Source: Populus alba (lineage: Eukaryota; Streptophyta; Magnoliopsida; Malpighiales; Salicaceae). From it: 64,000 nucleotides of DNA. Shown in pieces: positions 46,683 to 58,490 of this stretch. Both the position numbers and the translations under genes were made by a program. Below the pieces are notes generated by a model. The model saw nothing but the letters and a program-made list of their open reading frames with translations, was not told the DNA's origin and made no database searches. Position 1 is the stretch's first letter; each line of letters starts with the position of its first letter. The DNA lies in NCBI RefSeq assembly GCF_005239225.2, contig NC_133287.1, positions 18,108,519 through 18,172,518 on the forward strand, written 5' to 3'.

Positions 46683-49600
46683 TCATTGTCCAAATTGCAT
46701 TTGTTGAGAATAATCAATTAGCTTCTTCAATAGAGGAAAGAGGCTAATCAAAGCAAGCTGAAGCTGTTCTGAGCTATTTACGCGAATACTGATTTGTCCA
46801 GCTCCCCTGTTATTTAAATTTGCACGACCAATCAAATTTGTGGATCGTCCTATAGGAATCTGGGATTGTACGTTGCAGCCAATAGCGAGATCTCCATGCC
46901 AGTCCATGACGGAAAGCCCGAGTGTTGATAATGAACGACCAAGAGGATAATCTTTGTCCCTCAGCTGGACCTCCAGACTGCCACCGTAAGCCACATCACC
47001 ACGACCAGCCATTGCACCACCAGACATTACCATTTGGAACCGTTTACCAGCAATCAATTTATCCTCGACTTTCACTCCAGCTGATAAGACATCACCCAAC
47101 AGAGTGACCGATAGACCAGCTGTAGCCTTATTTTTCCTAAAATTACTGAACCGAGTTTCACTTCGAAGAGTGTAGGCCATGTCTTTTCCCACAGTCTGCA
47201 TATCAAACCCCAGTGAGGTTGCTTTTCCTTCTCCATACTTTAAAGAACTTGCTAATTCCATTTGAACATTGGCATCCTTCTTGTCCTTTGTTACCTGGCC
47301 AGAAAACGATATAGGGATTTTGTCTTTAACCACAAACAATCTCTCCACATTTATACCTTCGTAACCAACGTCATGGTCCCAACCATGAGTTTCTAGAACT
47401 GGCCTCACAAGCCACTGGTTGGAGGTATCGAGGTAGCGATACCTATGAGTGGGATTATCAGAATCAAAGGAAGCAGGTAAGGCTAGATCCGGCATGGGAA
47501 CAGGAACAGATGCAGCTCCACCTTCTTCCTCTACATTTTCAGCGTACTCGCTGGGCAGGTCCTTAGCAGCTGCAGCCATTTTCTCCATCAACTTCCGTCG
47601 CCTTTTCTCCTCCTTTAACTGCTTTTTCATGAAAAGTTTCTCTCTGTATTCCAACTCATCAAAATATGCCTTCTTCTGAACTTTAGTAAGCCTTGCAATC
47701 TGAGCCCTCGTCAAACTTTTAAATGGTGGCAATCCATCATATTCTGATTCATCCTCGGAATCTGATGACTCATCTAAATCATCATCTAAACCATCCTCAT
47801 CACCATACTGTTCCTCTGGTAGCTTAACTTGTGGTCTTGACTGGAGAAGCGACGAAAGAAGGAATGGTAAAGGAGGTGCTCTTGCTCGAGTTGCAAAAGG
47901 CTTCGCAGGTGTACTATCTTGCAACTTCAAAAGTGCATTTGCCTCGGCGAGAATCTTAGATGCAAAAGAGAGCAGCAACAAGTGGGGCTTCCAAACCTGA
48001 CCGTTTGGCAACACTCTCTGCCCTGCCCTATTAGTTCTACATGCTGAGTGATTCTCAACCAATGAAACAGGATTCATGAGTCGCATATCTCCTGCTGCCA
48101 GACGAATTGCTTGTTGGACAGCATGTGAACGCTGAGTGACAAACATGTCATAACTTGAAGCAGTTCCATTGGGACCATCAGGTGGAGCTGATGCAGCATG
48201 AGTCAGGACAACAATTGCATTGAACCATATAGATGGCCCAAATATGTCGGTGATGGTACGCAAGAGAGGCATATCACCAAAATCCCTGCTTTGCATATCC
48301 AACCTGTCAAGATACAACACAATATCTGGAGGAGTTTTCTTGATAAAGGACTTGACAGAGTGAAGGATCTTCTCATTCTGGCGCTGGTCAGACCATGAAG
48401 GAAGAAGTCCTGGTGTGTCAATGACTCGTACCTTTATCCCCTGAACAGTACCCACAACATCCTGAACCTTTTTTGTACCCAATTGAAAAGCATCGGTGCC
48501 AAACTTCACTTCATCAAATATAGAGTTGATAGTGGCACTTTTACCAACACCTGTCTTTCCAAGAACCATAATTGTACAGGAGAAATCAAGGGGTTCCTGC
48601 CCAGCAGCCTCAAGATGCTCTGCCATTGCACTGGCACGATCAAAACCAGCAACACGACCCCCATTTCTACCTCGCAGCTGCTCAGCTAATCCCAGCCTGT
48701 ATAAAACCTGTGCAACAACAACATTATGGGGAGTCTGTCCAAGTCTATGTGCAAGCCGCAAAAATTTCACCCTGATCATCTGAAGTTTTTCACGTGTCTC
48801 ATCAAACTCTTCCGATTCCCCGTTTGTAGGATCTTCAATCTGTTGGGATTGTGTATGAGAAACAGTTCCATTAGCACGAAGTTGTGGGGTTGCCCTGGGT
48901 GCAGGTTCCAATAGTGGTGCAGCGCGCCCAAGGCCAGCTGGACGAGAAGGTGAGGGGGCTGCACTCAGAGACTTTGCAGATGAAGATGCAATCTCAGGTA
49001 AATGCTGAATTTTACGCTCTATACTTGCTGGGGCATTTTTCTTATCCTCCTGACCCTTTTCTGCTGTCTTCTGAGGTGATTCAGTCACAGTAGTGTTTTT
49101 GCTGGCTCTGTTGATGTTGTTGTCAGCATGGTGTAATTCAGAACCCTTGTTATCCTCTGATCGCAAAGTAGATGCATGAGCCTGAATCTCCTCATTTCTC
49201 TCCATCACAGAATTCTCAGAAGAAGAAGCAAAAACTTCTGGTGCCAGCTTCTCTTCCTCCACAGTCAGTGGGATAGCTGAAGCAGCTTTCAGTTCACTTG
49301 TTTTCCCATTTTGGTCTAAATCTATAACAGCTGAAACATCTTTCAAGTTCCCATTGCTACCATGTTGGTTTTCTATGTTTACACCTGCTGAGATGTCCCT
49401 GAACTGTTCACTCTTATTTACCTCATTACCAGAATCAAGGCCCACTATTGCACTTTCAAAATTCCCATTTTTCTCAACCTCGTGTTTTATATCTTTTCTT
49501 TCCAGATTCTCATCCAATCCTTCACTCTTATCATCTTGAAGATCACCTGATCCGTTAAATAAATCATTGGCCTCCTGATATTCAGCACCCAATTTATCCT

Positions 49601-50864
49601 CTTTCAGTTCCTCTCTCTTACCATCTTCTGGAAGAATCTCCATGTTCAACTCAATTTCTTGATTGAAATGGGATTCATCCTCACCCTTCAAAGCCTCTGT
49701 TCCTCCATTACCAGCAATCTCAGAGACCTCCTCACCTCCACTCATCTCATTGTTCTCTGCTTCCTGAGAAGACTCCTCACCTCCACTCATCTCATTGTTC
49801 TCCGCTTCCTGAGAAGACTCTCCATCACTTTTCAGTTCCTTATTTGAATCAATTCCGCTATTAAAATTGGCCTCATCCTCGCTCCTTAAAGCTCTAGTTT
49901 CTCCATTACCAGCAATCTCAGAAACCTTCTCACCTCCACTCATCTCATTGTTCCCTGCTTCCTGAGCAGACTCTCCATCACTTTTCAGTTCATTACTTAA
50001 CTCAATTCCTCGATTAAAATTGGCCTCATCCTCACTCCTTAAAGCTCGAGTTTCTCCATTAACAGCAATCTCAGAAACTTTCTCACATCCATTCAATTCA
50101 TCATTCCCAACTTCCTCAGCAGGCTCTCCATCATCTTTCAATGATCCACTTTTGTCATCCAGATGTTCAGAATCCATTTTTATCAAATTCTGGCCCGTGC
50201 CCTCACCCTTATCCTCTGAAATCTTAACAGAATTGTCACTTGTTGCCTGATATTCAATATCCAACTCATCCTCCACCTTTACCTTCTTCTCATCATCCTT
50301 GGGCAGAATCTCCTCGCTCAATTCAGTTTCCTGCTTAGAATCCACCTCACCTTCACCCTCAGCCTTCAAAACCTCTGTTCCTCCATTGTCAATAATCTCA
50401 GCAACCTCTCCTCCACTCGATTCATTGCTCCCAGCTTCCTTTGAAGTCCCTCCCTCATCAATCTTATCAACACTATCTCCACCCACCAAATCCTCTACCT
50501 TCTCTTCACCAACCACTCCACCTAGCTCCTCTGGATTCCCACTCTCAGCAGGAACAAAAATCACCTCCTTGAATTTCTCAGTCTCATTTCCTAGATTTGA
50601 ATTCTCATCGTCAAATGCTGGACTCGACTCACCAATACTCTCAACAAAACCGACTGACTCAACTTTCATTCCCTCCTCCTCCTCCTCCTCCTCCTCCTGC
50701 AAGTGCTCATGTGACTCAATTGCCTCCTCAAAGACCTCATCTTCCAAATCTTTCGATTCATCAGACCCCACCACAACTCTCTCCTCCTCTACCTTAACCC
50801 CAAAACCCTCATTTCCCACATTGGATTTCTCTTCCACAACAACTCTCTCCACCCCATTTTCCAT
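46683..50864 (-). CDS. TOC120/TOC132-type chloroplast preprotein import receptor
   Basis: A single uninterrupted frame of 1393 aa, intronless in the coding part. The N-terminal ~640 residues form a Glu/Asp-rich acidic (A) domain with a run of eight Glu (about 50672-50700). The GTPase domain follows: P-loop GKTGVGKS at about residues 766-773 and G3 DTPG near 814. The rest is the C-terminal membrane-anchor (M) domain, which sits in the outer envelope. In the TOC complex such receptors recognise transit peptides and pair with TOC33/34 and the TOC75 channel. The size and acidic domain fit TOC120/132, which favour non-photosynthetic preproteins, better than TOC159 or TOC90. The frame extends eight codons upstream to a GTG; the first ATG is at 50864. 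The acidic domain holds ~51-residue tandem repeats and a 15-residue perfect duplication. Confidence 0.93.
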   Translation of the reverse strand: MENGVERVVVEEKSNVGNEGFGVKVEEERVVVGSDESKDLEDEVFEEAIESHEHLQEEEEEEEEGMKVESVGFVESIGESSPAFDDENSNLGNETEKFKEVIFVPAESGNPEELGGVVGEEKVEDLVGGDSVDKIDEGGTSKEAGSNESSGGEVAEIIDNGGTEVLKAEGEGEVDSKQETELSEEILPKDDEKKVKVEDELDIEYQATSDNSVKISEDKGEGTGQNLIKMDSEHLDDKSGSLKDDGEPAEEVGNDELNGCEKVSEIAVNGETRALRSEDEANFNRGIELSNELKSDGESAQEAGNNEMSGGEKVSEIAGNGETRALRSEDEANFNSGIDSNKELKSDGESSQEAENNEMSGGEESSQEAENNEMSGGEEVSEIAGNGGTEALKGEDESHFNQEIELNMEILPEDGKREELKEDKLGAEYQEANDLFNGSGDLQDDKSEGLDENLERKDIKHEVEKNGNFESAIVGLDSGNEVNKSEQFRDISAGVNIENQHGSNGNLKDVSAVIDLDQNGKTSELKAASAIPLTVEEEKLAPEVFASSSENSVMERNEEIQAHASTLRSEDNKGSELHHADNNINRASKNTTVTESPQKTAEKGQEDKKNAPASIERKIQHLPEIASSSAKSLSAAPSPSRPAGLGRAAPLLEPAPRATPQLRANGTVSHTQSQQIEDPTNGESEEFDETREKLQMIRVKFLRLAHRLGQTPHNVVVAQVLYRLGLAEQLRGRNGGRVAGFDRASAMAEHLEAAGQEPLDFSCTIMVLGKTGVGKSATINSIFDEVKFGTDAFQLGTKKVQDVVGTVQGIKVRVIDTPGLLPSWSDQRQNEKILHSVKSFIKKTPPDIVLYLDRLDMQSRDFGDMPLLRTITDIFGPSIWFNAIVVLTHAASAPPDGPNGTASSYDMFVTQRSHAVQQAIRLAAGDMRLMNPVSLVENHSACRTNRAGQRVLPNGQVWKPHLLLLSFASKILAEANALLKLQDSTPAKPFATRARAPPLPFLLSSLLQSRPQVKLPEEQYGDEDGLDDDLDESSDSEDESEYDGLPPFKSLTRAQIARLTKVQKKAYFDELEYREKLFMKKQLKEEKRRRKLMEKMAAAAKDLPSEYAENVEEEGGAASVPVPMPDLALPASFDSDNPTHRYRYLDTSNQWLVRPVLETHGWDHDVGYEGINVERLFVVKDKIPISFSGQVTKDKKDANVQMELASSLKYGEGKATSLGFDMQTVGKDMAYTLRSETRFSNFRKNKATAGLSVTLLGDVLSAGVKVEDKLIAGKRFQMVMSGGAMAGRGDVAYGGSLEVQLRDKDYPLGRSLSTLGLSVMDWHGDLAIGCNVQSQIPIGRSTNLIGRANLNNRGAGQISIRVNSSEQLQLALISLFPLLKKLIDYSQQMQFGQ

Positions 50865-50878
50865 TTTTTCTTCAAAAC

Positions 50879-51182
50879 CTTGATTCACATAAAACCCACA
50901 AAATCAAAACACAGAACTCATTTCAATATCATCACAACCAATCACATAACCAACAAAAAAAAAACATCATAAAGCTTCCATCTTTTACTCAAAAATCATG
51001 ACTTTATATAACAATAATCCATACAATATCCAAATTGAAACTTTCAGATCTCAATAAGCAACTTTCACGGGTTTTCATTAGGGCTTTGCACAAAAAAAAA
51101 TGCAATTAAATCAATACAAAATCATAATTAATTAACTAAAGCACATAAAAAAAGAAATCCTTTTTTTTTTCTTTTTGCTTAC
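50879..51182 (-). promoter_or_regulatory. Likely 5' UTR intron of the TOC gene
   Basis: On the minus strand, CAAG/GTAAGC (donor at 51182-51181) follows a purine-pyrimidine leader (CTTCCTCTTTCTAG). A T-rich tract ends at ATCAAG/GTTTTG (acceptor at 50880-50879), 14 bp before the ATG. The promoter would lie right of about 51240. Inferred from splice consensus. Confidence 0.5.
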
Positions 51183-51249
51183 CTTGTTTCCTAGAAAGAG
51201 GAAGTGAATGACTTTCTGAGCGAGAGAGAAGGAGAGTTAGTGAACGAAT

Positions 51250-51600
51250 CCTAAATGTAATCTACTGGCTGCAGCTGCTATGGCTTTACCATGTTATATG
51301 AATTAAGGAGATAAGAATTTTTTATCGGACGGTGTAGATTTGGAGTTATTGCGTTTTTCTGATCGGACGGTGGAGGAATTTTTGTTGGGTCTGATGGATT
51401 GCTTTGATATCATCGTTGAAAGACGCCAAATCTTGCTGACGTGGATTTACTTGTATAAAATTAGGGTTTAAGTCTAAAGGAATGGTCATTAAACTCTTAA
51501 TTTTCTTAATCATGGCCTTCTACCTTTTTTATCTACTACTCCGGTCCCTGCATGTTACGTTTCGCCTCTAAAAATTTGTAATTGTTCGTTATTGATTGAA
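51250..51600. other. Upstream region of the TOC gene
   Basis: It contains two TATCGGACGGT / TGATCGGACGGT repeats (near 51325 and 51360) of unknown meaning. No gene is seen. Confidence 0.4.
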
Positions 51601-54600
51601 TTTTTTATTCTCAGTTGATGATATCGGCAAGATTTATGAAAATTGTTTTATTTTTTTTTCTAGCAATTTGATTTATTTTTTATAACCAAAGTGGTTCGTG
51701 ACTGGCGTCTATTATCTACAAAAGTTTTCTTTTGATGAATTTAAGAATTATTTAATGCTTTAAGCAGGTATCTTTTTAGAGAAAAAACAATGATATTTTA
51801 AAAAAGAAACTCTAAAATTAAATATACAGTGGAAAGTGGAGATTCAAAACCTTTTTTTTCTAAGGATCTAATAGATCTTTATAACTCATTATTCTTACCC
51901 TTTTATCGAGGAGATGGCTCAAAAGTTTTTTTTTTCTTCTAATAGAATTTAACCCTCCTTTTCAAATAGAAAAATATCTCTAACCTTATCAGAGAGAAAA
52001 CATCTTTACATGTGTGAGAGCTCAACATTTGACTGAACCCAAGAATGTCAAGTCCGGCAGTTCACTAGACACATAAATGCTTAGTCTTGGTGCTTGCCTG
52101 AGCCCAATGATGTTAGGTCTAACAGTTCACCGAACTCATATATGTTTGGGCTCAATACTTTGCTAAGCTCAAAGATGTTAGGTTATCACCCAATCTCTAG
52201 TTCCTTTAAATAAGAATTTTAAAAAAATAAAAATAAGAATAAAACATGTTAACCACCAATTGCCCCCATGTATTTGTATATTTTTTATGCAAAGATTTTT
52301 GAAAGGTTACCACTAGTAAATAAGAGTCTTTTTACCTTCCCTATAGGGTTTGGTTGTCCCATATAGAACTGTTGGAATTTTCTTGACCTTATAACTCATC
52401 TTTATTGAAAGGGGTGACCTTTAGGAAACAAAATAGCAGCTTGTATTTATTGTAGTAATTGAGTGGATTTCTAAAAATCTAAGATGACATGATAAGTCGT
52501 TCATCTAACAGTCTTGGTAGAAAGGTGTTTCATTTATAAACTTAATTGTTCTTACCTTTATCTTTTTATTTTCTATAATTTCTGAAAAAACTACTATGTT
52601 GAAAACCCCTAACTATTTTAGTTCTAATTCAATGAAACAAACTCATTTCTAGGTATTTTCCACCACCATCTTCTATCATTTTCCACTTTAAACCAAAACA
52701 TGGACCCAAAAGGAGTCAGATTTATCTCTAAAAGAAGGGATATTGCTACCTCTAAAAAAGAGTTCAGGTTCCAACCTGAGATTGCGGGAAGTGGTAGGGG
52801 GTAGGGGTTCATCTAACTAGGCAACATAACTAGAGAGGGTGATACTCCAACATCCATCTCTAGTAAGGAGGAGAAAAGCTCTCTTCATATAAGTCATTCT
52901 CCCATCATCACTAGAGATTCCCAAGAGAGAGGGAGGTTACCTCAAACTTCTGAGGATGACGTTCCCAACAATTTATATGAGGAGGACATAAAGTTTGTTT
53001 CTCACCTTCAGTTAGTAGAGCAGATAACTCAAATGTCTGATTAGGTTGAGCATATCAACCAGAAAAACCTTGGGCTATGCCCTAGGGTTATTTTGAGATT
53101 ACAACCTTTTCTTGCATGTACACGATGGTGTGTTCCTTCCTTCTCTAATGATTTATTAGGGAAGTGTTCAAATATTATCAGCTGGGTCTAGGGTAGCTAC
53201 ATCTAAATGGGTGGATGATTACGTCTATCTTTGATAAGTTTTGTAGGCTTATCATAATTAAGCCTACAATCAATGTCTTTAAAAGTTGTTACCATCTGAT
53301 TATTGGCACCAGTAGTAGCAATAATGTACATTGATTTTTCACCTTTACTATAAGCCCAAATGAGCCATTAAGGGAAATCTGTGTGGAAAGCTTGCGTGTG
53401 TTAAAAAATAAAGGGGGGATAACTAATAATAAGATATGGTGGGTCAGTCAATCCTGGAGGTTAAATATACTAAATATAGGGATGTTCCTATTATTGGAAG
53501 GTTCTTTCTCCTGATGTAAACAACAAGCCTCATCTAAGCTTGGATGAGGAGAAAACACGTGTTGTGTTGGCCTCAACTTTAAAAAAAGTATAAAGGCAAT
53601 AAAATAGCTAAAGGATATTATCAAACCATTTTGTAAAGTATGTAACTTTCTTCTTCTCTTGTTTCTTTATTGCTAAGCTTATTACTAACTTTTTGTTTTT
53701 TTTTTTTTTCTGCAGAACTAACAACTGAAAGAGAAGAAAAAACTTCAGCGATGTTTGTAGAAGAAAGTTAAACAAGGAAATCTTCAACTCTTGTCATGGT
53801 TGGAAGTAAGGCTGAAAAACTTATGAAGGATTACCTCATCATTGTTGATGAACTCTATGTTCTTGAGGGCTTTGTCCGTAAGAAAACAACAATGAGAGTC
53901 AGAACTCCCGTAAAAAATGAAGTTGGGGGCAATCATACTCCCCTAATTAAGGTTTAAGTAGATTTGACTCCCTTTAAAGTGATTACGGGTGTTGCTACCC
54001 ATTTTAAAAGGAAAAAGATCTTCACCTATGTATATTTCAATGTTTTAATCTTGATTGTAGAGGCTCTCTTGGTGGCACCTTTTCTGCCTCAACTTCTAGC
54101 TTTATCCATAGAGGTTGTAATAGCTAGGCCTTCTACGTAGGTTGTTCCAGTGGAGACTGAGTTCAAAGATGCTTTCACCCACCTTGCTTTTTACCAAGCT
54201 CCCTTTAGTTTTTCCACCCTAACCGAGGAAAAGAGTGAGTTTTTGAAGGCTATTATTAGTAAGAGGTCAATCATTAGAAAGACTAGCATTGAGGTGGTGA
54301 GACCACTAGAAAGGATCCTCATCATCTCATCAGATATCACAATAATGTCTAATGAGGGCTACAACCATTATTTGGCTTTAAATGGTCAAATGGCCTTTAT
54401 TATAAAGAATTTTTTATTTCACCTTTTTATTTAATTCTATGATTATTATTCCTAATATTTGTTATTAACAAACTTTCATAATATACACTCATTCCATGAG
54501 GTGTTGGGTGGCTGAGAGAAATCATGTAATGTAGATTATTGCCATAAACAGGGAAAACCAAACTACCTTCGAGTTGCTAAAATAGGAAAAAAAATTTATT

Positions 54601-55599
54601 ATAGAGGCCGAACTAAAAAGCCTCAATATGTCTTATGCAATGCTAAAGGAATAAATATAAGGCGTTGTTCTTCAATTGGACTCTAATGACAAGTTATTTT
54701 AGGTCATTTATAACCAAGTGGATTCCTTAAAGCAAGAGATCGTTGAAATGAAAATCATTCAAGATGGTTTAAGTGTGGAGCTTTTTACTGCCAAGGAAGA
54801 AACCTAAAATTCTCGGGCTTAATTGGAGGTTTTGAGGAACTCTCTCAAAAAGTTTCAAGGATTTTTTAAGGTTCAATAGCTTTGACTGGGATAGTTAGGG
54901 ATAAGATCTTTCTTGCCATATCCAATATGTATTTCTTCAATCAATCAAGAGGGATACATATGGACTTTAGTATTGCCTTTCATCTAGTCCTGAAGAAGCC
55001 TGACTTTACAAATGTAATCTTTATCATGATTGTTGTTTCCTGACATGGGAAATATCTAGTTAAGAAGCCTGAACTAGATATTTAAGCCTCATTTCCCCCT
55101 CTCCTCTTATAAGTGTTGTACACACCCATGGTCTTACAAGGTTTATCTATGTAACATTTATCGTTTATTTTATAAAATTTTAATTCCTTTTATTTATCTA
55201 TTTACTTGTGTGTATAAATCTAACACCTATAATAAACATTCCATATAGGATTTAAAGCCCTAAGAAAAATCTTTGAAATTTTATATGGGTCCAGCACCTA
55301 TACTTAAAAAAAGGTTAAGGGAATTCCCTAAACAATTGGTGCAGCACCAATGCCCACATTATAATTTCCATGCAGGGTCCAAAAACCCTAAGGAAATTGT
55401 TAAAAACTTATAGGTCCAATGCCTGCACCTAGGAAAACATTTAGTAAATTTGAAATTAAAACTTTATCTAACCATAATCAAGGTTTAAAAGAGATTTGCC
55501 CATCTAGAACTAAGAGGAGATCTTGGTTTTAGATATATTCCTTTTAATTTAGATGAATTTGTAGTGGAATGATGAACAATCATTAGGCAAGACATGGAG

Positions 55600-56420
55600 A
55601 TTAGTGTTTTTGTCCTTAAGGTGACTATATAAGTCCCTTACAATATGATTTGTGCAATCGCATTAGGAAAACTAAGTCGATCCCTTTTAAAGTTAATTTT
55701 GTAATTGTACTAGGGAGACTAAATCCATCCTATCCTGAAAGGTTATGAGGTTGTTGCCCTAGAAAGATAGTGTGTCAATCTCATTATTGGAGATATGTTC
55801 AATCGCACTAGGAAAGCTCACGATCCATCATTCCAGGGTAAATTATGCAATCATACTAGAGATACAGAGTCTATCTCATCCTCAAAAGGTTACGAGTTTG
55901 TTGCTCTAAAGAGATAGTGTGTCAATCCCATCATTAGAGATATGTGCAATTGTACAAAAGAGGCTTCGTATTCATCATCTCTAAGGTAAATTATGCAATC
56001 ACCCTAAGAAATCTGAGTTCATATCATCCTTAAAAGATTGCAAGATCATTGCTTTAGAGAGATTGTGTGTCAATCTTATCCTTAGAGATATATGTAGTTG
56101 TATTATGGAGGCTCCATATATATCATTTCCAATGTAAATTATGTAATCGCACTAGAAAAACTAAGTCCATCTCATCCTTGAAAGGTAACGAGGTTGTTTA
56201 CCTAGAGAGATAAAATGTTAATCCCATCATTAGAGATATATACAATCGCCAATAGGGAGCCCTATATTTATTCCATCTAAGGTAAATAGTGTAATTGCAT
56301 CGGGAAGATCGAGTTGATCCCTTCCAAGATAAATTATGCAATTGTACTATGAAGATTAAGTTCATTTCATCCTTGGAAGGTTGTGAGTTTATTGCTCTAG
56401 ATATCAACCAAATAAAAAAA
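55600..56420. repeat. ~147-bp tandem repeat array, about five units
   Basis: TGTGTCAATC recurs at 55771, 55917 and 56066 (spacings 146 and 149), with a diverged copy near 56214. Each unit also carries CTAAGTC.ATC.CATCCT..AAAGGTTA.GAG.TTGTTGCTCTAGAGAGATA and TGCAAT.GCACTAG. The unit is itself made of two related halves, because CAAT.GCACTAG.AA.CT...ATCCATC recurs within it. It is degenerate, with no coding frame. Confidence 0.75.
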
Positions 56421-56994
56421 GACATTGTCATTGTGAATAATTTAAATCATATATAAGAAACTTACATTCCTAATCATTGACCATGATATATTTTTTATTA
56501 ACCTTTAAGATATAATCATCTTGATAATATTTTTGTTGAAATCATGATCTGAGCTATAAAGGAGGAGAGAATAGAGTTTTTATGATAGATGTCTTTTGGG
56601 TGGTTAACAACCAAACTTCACATGTTTTACAGTTTGAATTAACATTCCACTTATACTTGTTAAAAGCTTTCCAAAATCTTAAGGCTCTAACTGCTTTCTT
56701 GAAGTTGGCAAAAGTTTAGCCAAAACTTACTCATCTCATTAAGCCCATGGGAAAGTAGAAGAAATCATACTGACTTAAAGCAATCAAATTGCTTCATAGC
56801 CTTTCTTAATCATTGAAGAGTTGTTGAAGCTCTGGTGGAGCAGACGTGTCAACAACTGTAAGAAGGCTCATGACACATCTCGTTCCATGATTTTAATTTT
56901 TTTATCATATACTTTTAATAATGATTTAAGATGTCAATAGACTAATTATGGAAGAACTATCGATGAATTTTTAATCAGTTTCTCACAGACGACA

Positions 56995-57981
56995 CCATTG
57001 ATTAGGGGTGTTAAAAAAAACCGACCAACAGATTAAACCGAAAAAACCGAGAAAAAATTAATCGAAAAAACCGAACCGATAGAAAAAACCGAATAAACCG
57101 ATTAAAAAATTTTAAAAACCACTCGGTCCGGTTCGGTTTCGGTTTAAGAAGGCTTAAACCTATTAAACCGGACCAAACCGAACCGGTTTAATTGAATTTA
57201 AAAATATATATAAAAAGAAACACTAAACCTTATACACCCCCCTAAACCTAATAATAAATTATCCCCCCTCCCCCCAAAACTTTCCCGCCCCCCTCCCCAA
57301 AACCTTTCCAGCTTTTCCCCATTTCCCTTTCCCTTTTCCATAATAAATTAACCCCCCCACAACTAAACCTAATAATAAATTACCCCCCTCCCCCCAAAAC
57401 CCCTTCCCTTTTCAGCAACCCCCCCATCCCTCCCTCCTTGCTCTCTCCCCCTTCCCCGCTCTCTCCTTCCCTGCTCCCCCCCTCCCCTTTTCCAGTGGCC
57501 TTACCCTTCCCTTTCTCCCTCTCCCTCTCTTCTGTGCACAAGAAAGACTTAAAGCAACTCATTTTCTCTTATATTGTTGCCTTTCTATTCTCCACTTTAC
57601 GGGATGCTATTGAAATCTTTGTTAACATGTAGTTGTTTTAATATGGATAGATTCAGTGATTATGATTCAATTAAGGGAGATCTTTCAGATCTCAACCGGA
57701 GAGCTTGGATTCAAAGGTTTCAACAAGGATTTTTTTGAATGTGATTCGGCCAAGTTTGTCAAGTGATTGTGATTGGGCTAAGTTTTCTCTTATTTAATTG
57801 ATTTCGGTTTTTCTGGTTTCTAAGGCTAAAAAACCGACCCGAACCGAACAAAATCGGTTCAGTTTGAACCGGTTCTCGGTTCGGTTCGGGTTATATTAAC
57901 AAGGAATAGTATTTTCCGGTTCGGTTGAATTTTTATGTTAAAACCGGACCGAACCGGACCATGAACACCCCTACCATTGAT
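56995..57981. mobile_element. hAT-type DNA transposon, non-autonomous, with target duplication
   Basis: The element occupies 57003-57973 (971 bp). Its perfect 10-bp terminal inverted repeats are TAGGGGTGTT and AACACCCCTA. An 8-bp target duplication CCATTGAT lies at 56995-57002 and 57974-57981. TIRs starting YAGGGGTGT with 8-bp duplications define hAT elements. Dense CCGGTTCGGTTT-type motifs fill both subterminal regions, the likely transposase-binding sites. The middle is C/T-rich low complexity with no transposase frame. Confidence 0.93.
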
Positions 57982-58490
57982 GATGTACAAAAAAATTCAA
58001 GTAGCTTAGGGGAAAGGCTTAGGTCTTGGATAATCAGTTAAATTTTTTTTTAATTAAAATTTGATCTAATCTTCCCAGTCAAGGTGTTTGGTGCCTGATA
58101 TCTACAAAAGGTATCCTTTAGTGAATCTAGAGACTTTCTTATACTTAAGTAAGTATCTTTTTTAGAGAAAAAACAATAATATTTTAGAGAGAAACTTTGA
58201 AAATAAATATGCAGTAGATAATAAAGATTCAGGACCTCTTCTTCTGAGGATCTAATGAGTATTTATAGCCTATTCTTCTTACCCTTTTTATTATAGGGAT
58301 GGCTTAAAAGTCTTTTTTTTTTTCCTGCTAGCATTTAACCTTTATTTTCAAAGAGAAAAATATTTCTAACTTTGTCAAAATAAATACATCTCTAACTCTA
58401 TTAAAGAGAAAACATCTCTAACTTTATTAGAAAAGAAATATCTTTGTACATGTTATTTTCAAAGAGAAAAATATATGTTGATCCATCATC

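Larger units (their letters stand above)
51610..58490 (+). mobile_element. Decayed large LTR element (LARD-like), with nested insertions
   Basis: The left stretch 51700-51970 and right stretch 58090-58345 share, in order, blocks such as CTACAAAAG, AGTATCTTTTT.AGAGAAAAAACAATAATATTTTA, GAAACT, AATATACAGT.GA, GATTCA..ACC, GGATCTAAT and TTCTTACCCTTTTTAT. They therefore look like diverged LTRs of one element. The right LTR probably starts at TGATGATGT (about 57978). The interior (52600-56990) has short broken frames but no recognisable pol domain. The longest is a 94-codon frame at 54150-54434, unassigned. The boundaries are uncertain and no primer site was identified. A hAT element is nested at the right LTR. 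Confidence 0.5.

Noticed and set aside
50299..50883. 194-codon plus-strand open frame across the TOC gene N-terminus
   Set aside because: It is the exact antisense of the acidic domain; Glu/Asp-rich coding produces Ser/Pro-rich open frames on the other strand.
54150..54434. 94-codon frame as a genuine gene
   Set aside because: It lies inside the decayed LTR element, has no recognisable domain, and neighbouring frames are broken. Mentioned only as a possible gag-like remnant.
55600..56420. CRISPR-like array
   Set aside because: The repeats are long, degenerate, head-to-tail without unique spacers, and in plant nuclear DNA.
57380..57562. Gly/Glu-rich 60-codon minus-strand frame
   Set aside because: It is low-complexity translation of the pyrimidine-rich interior of the hAT element.
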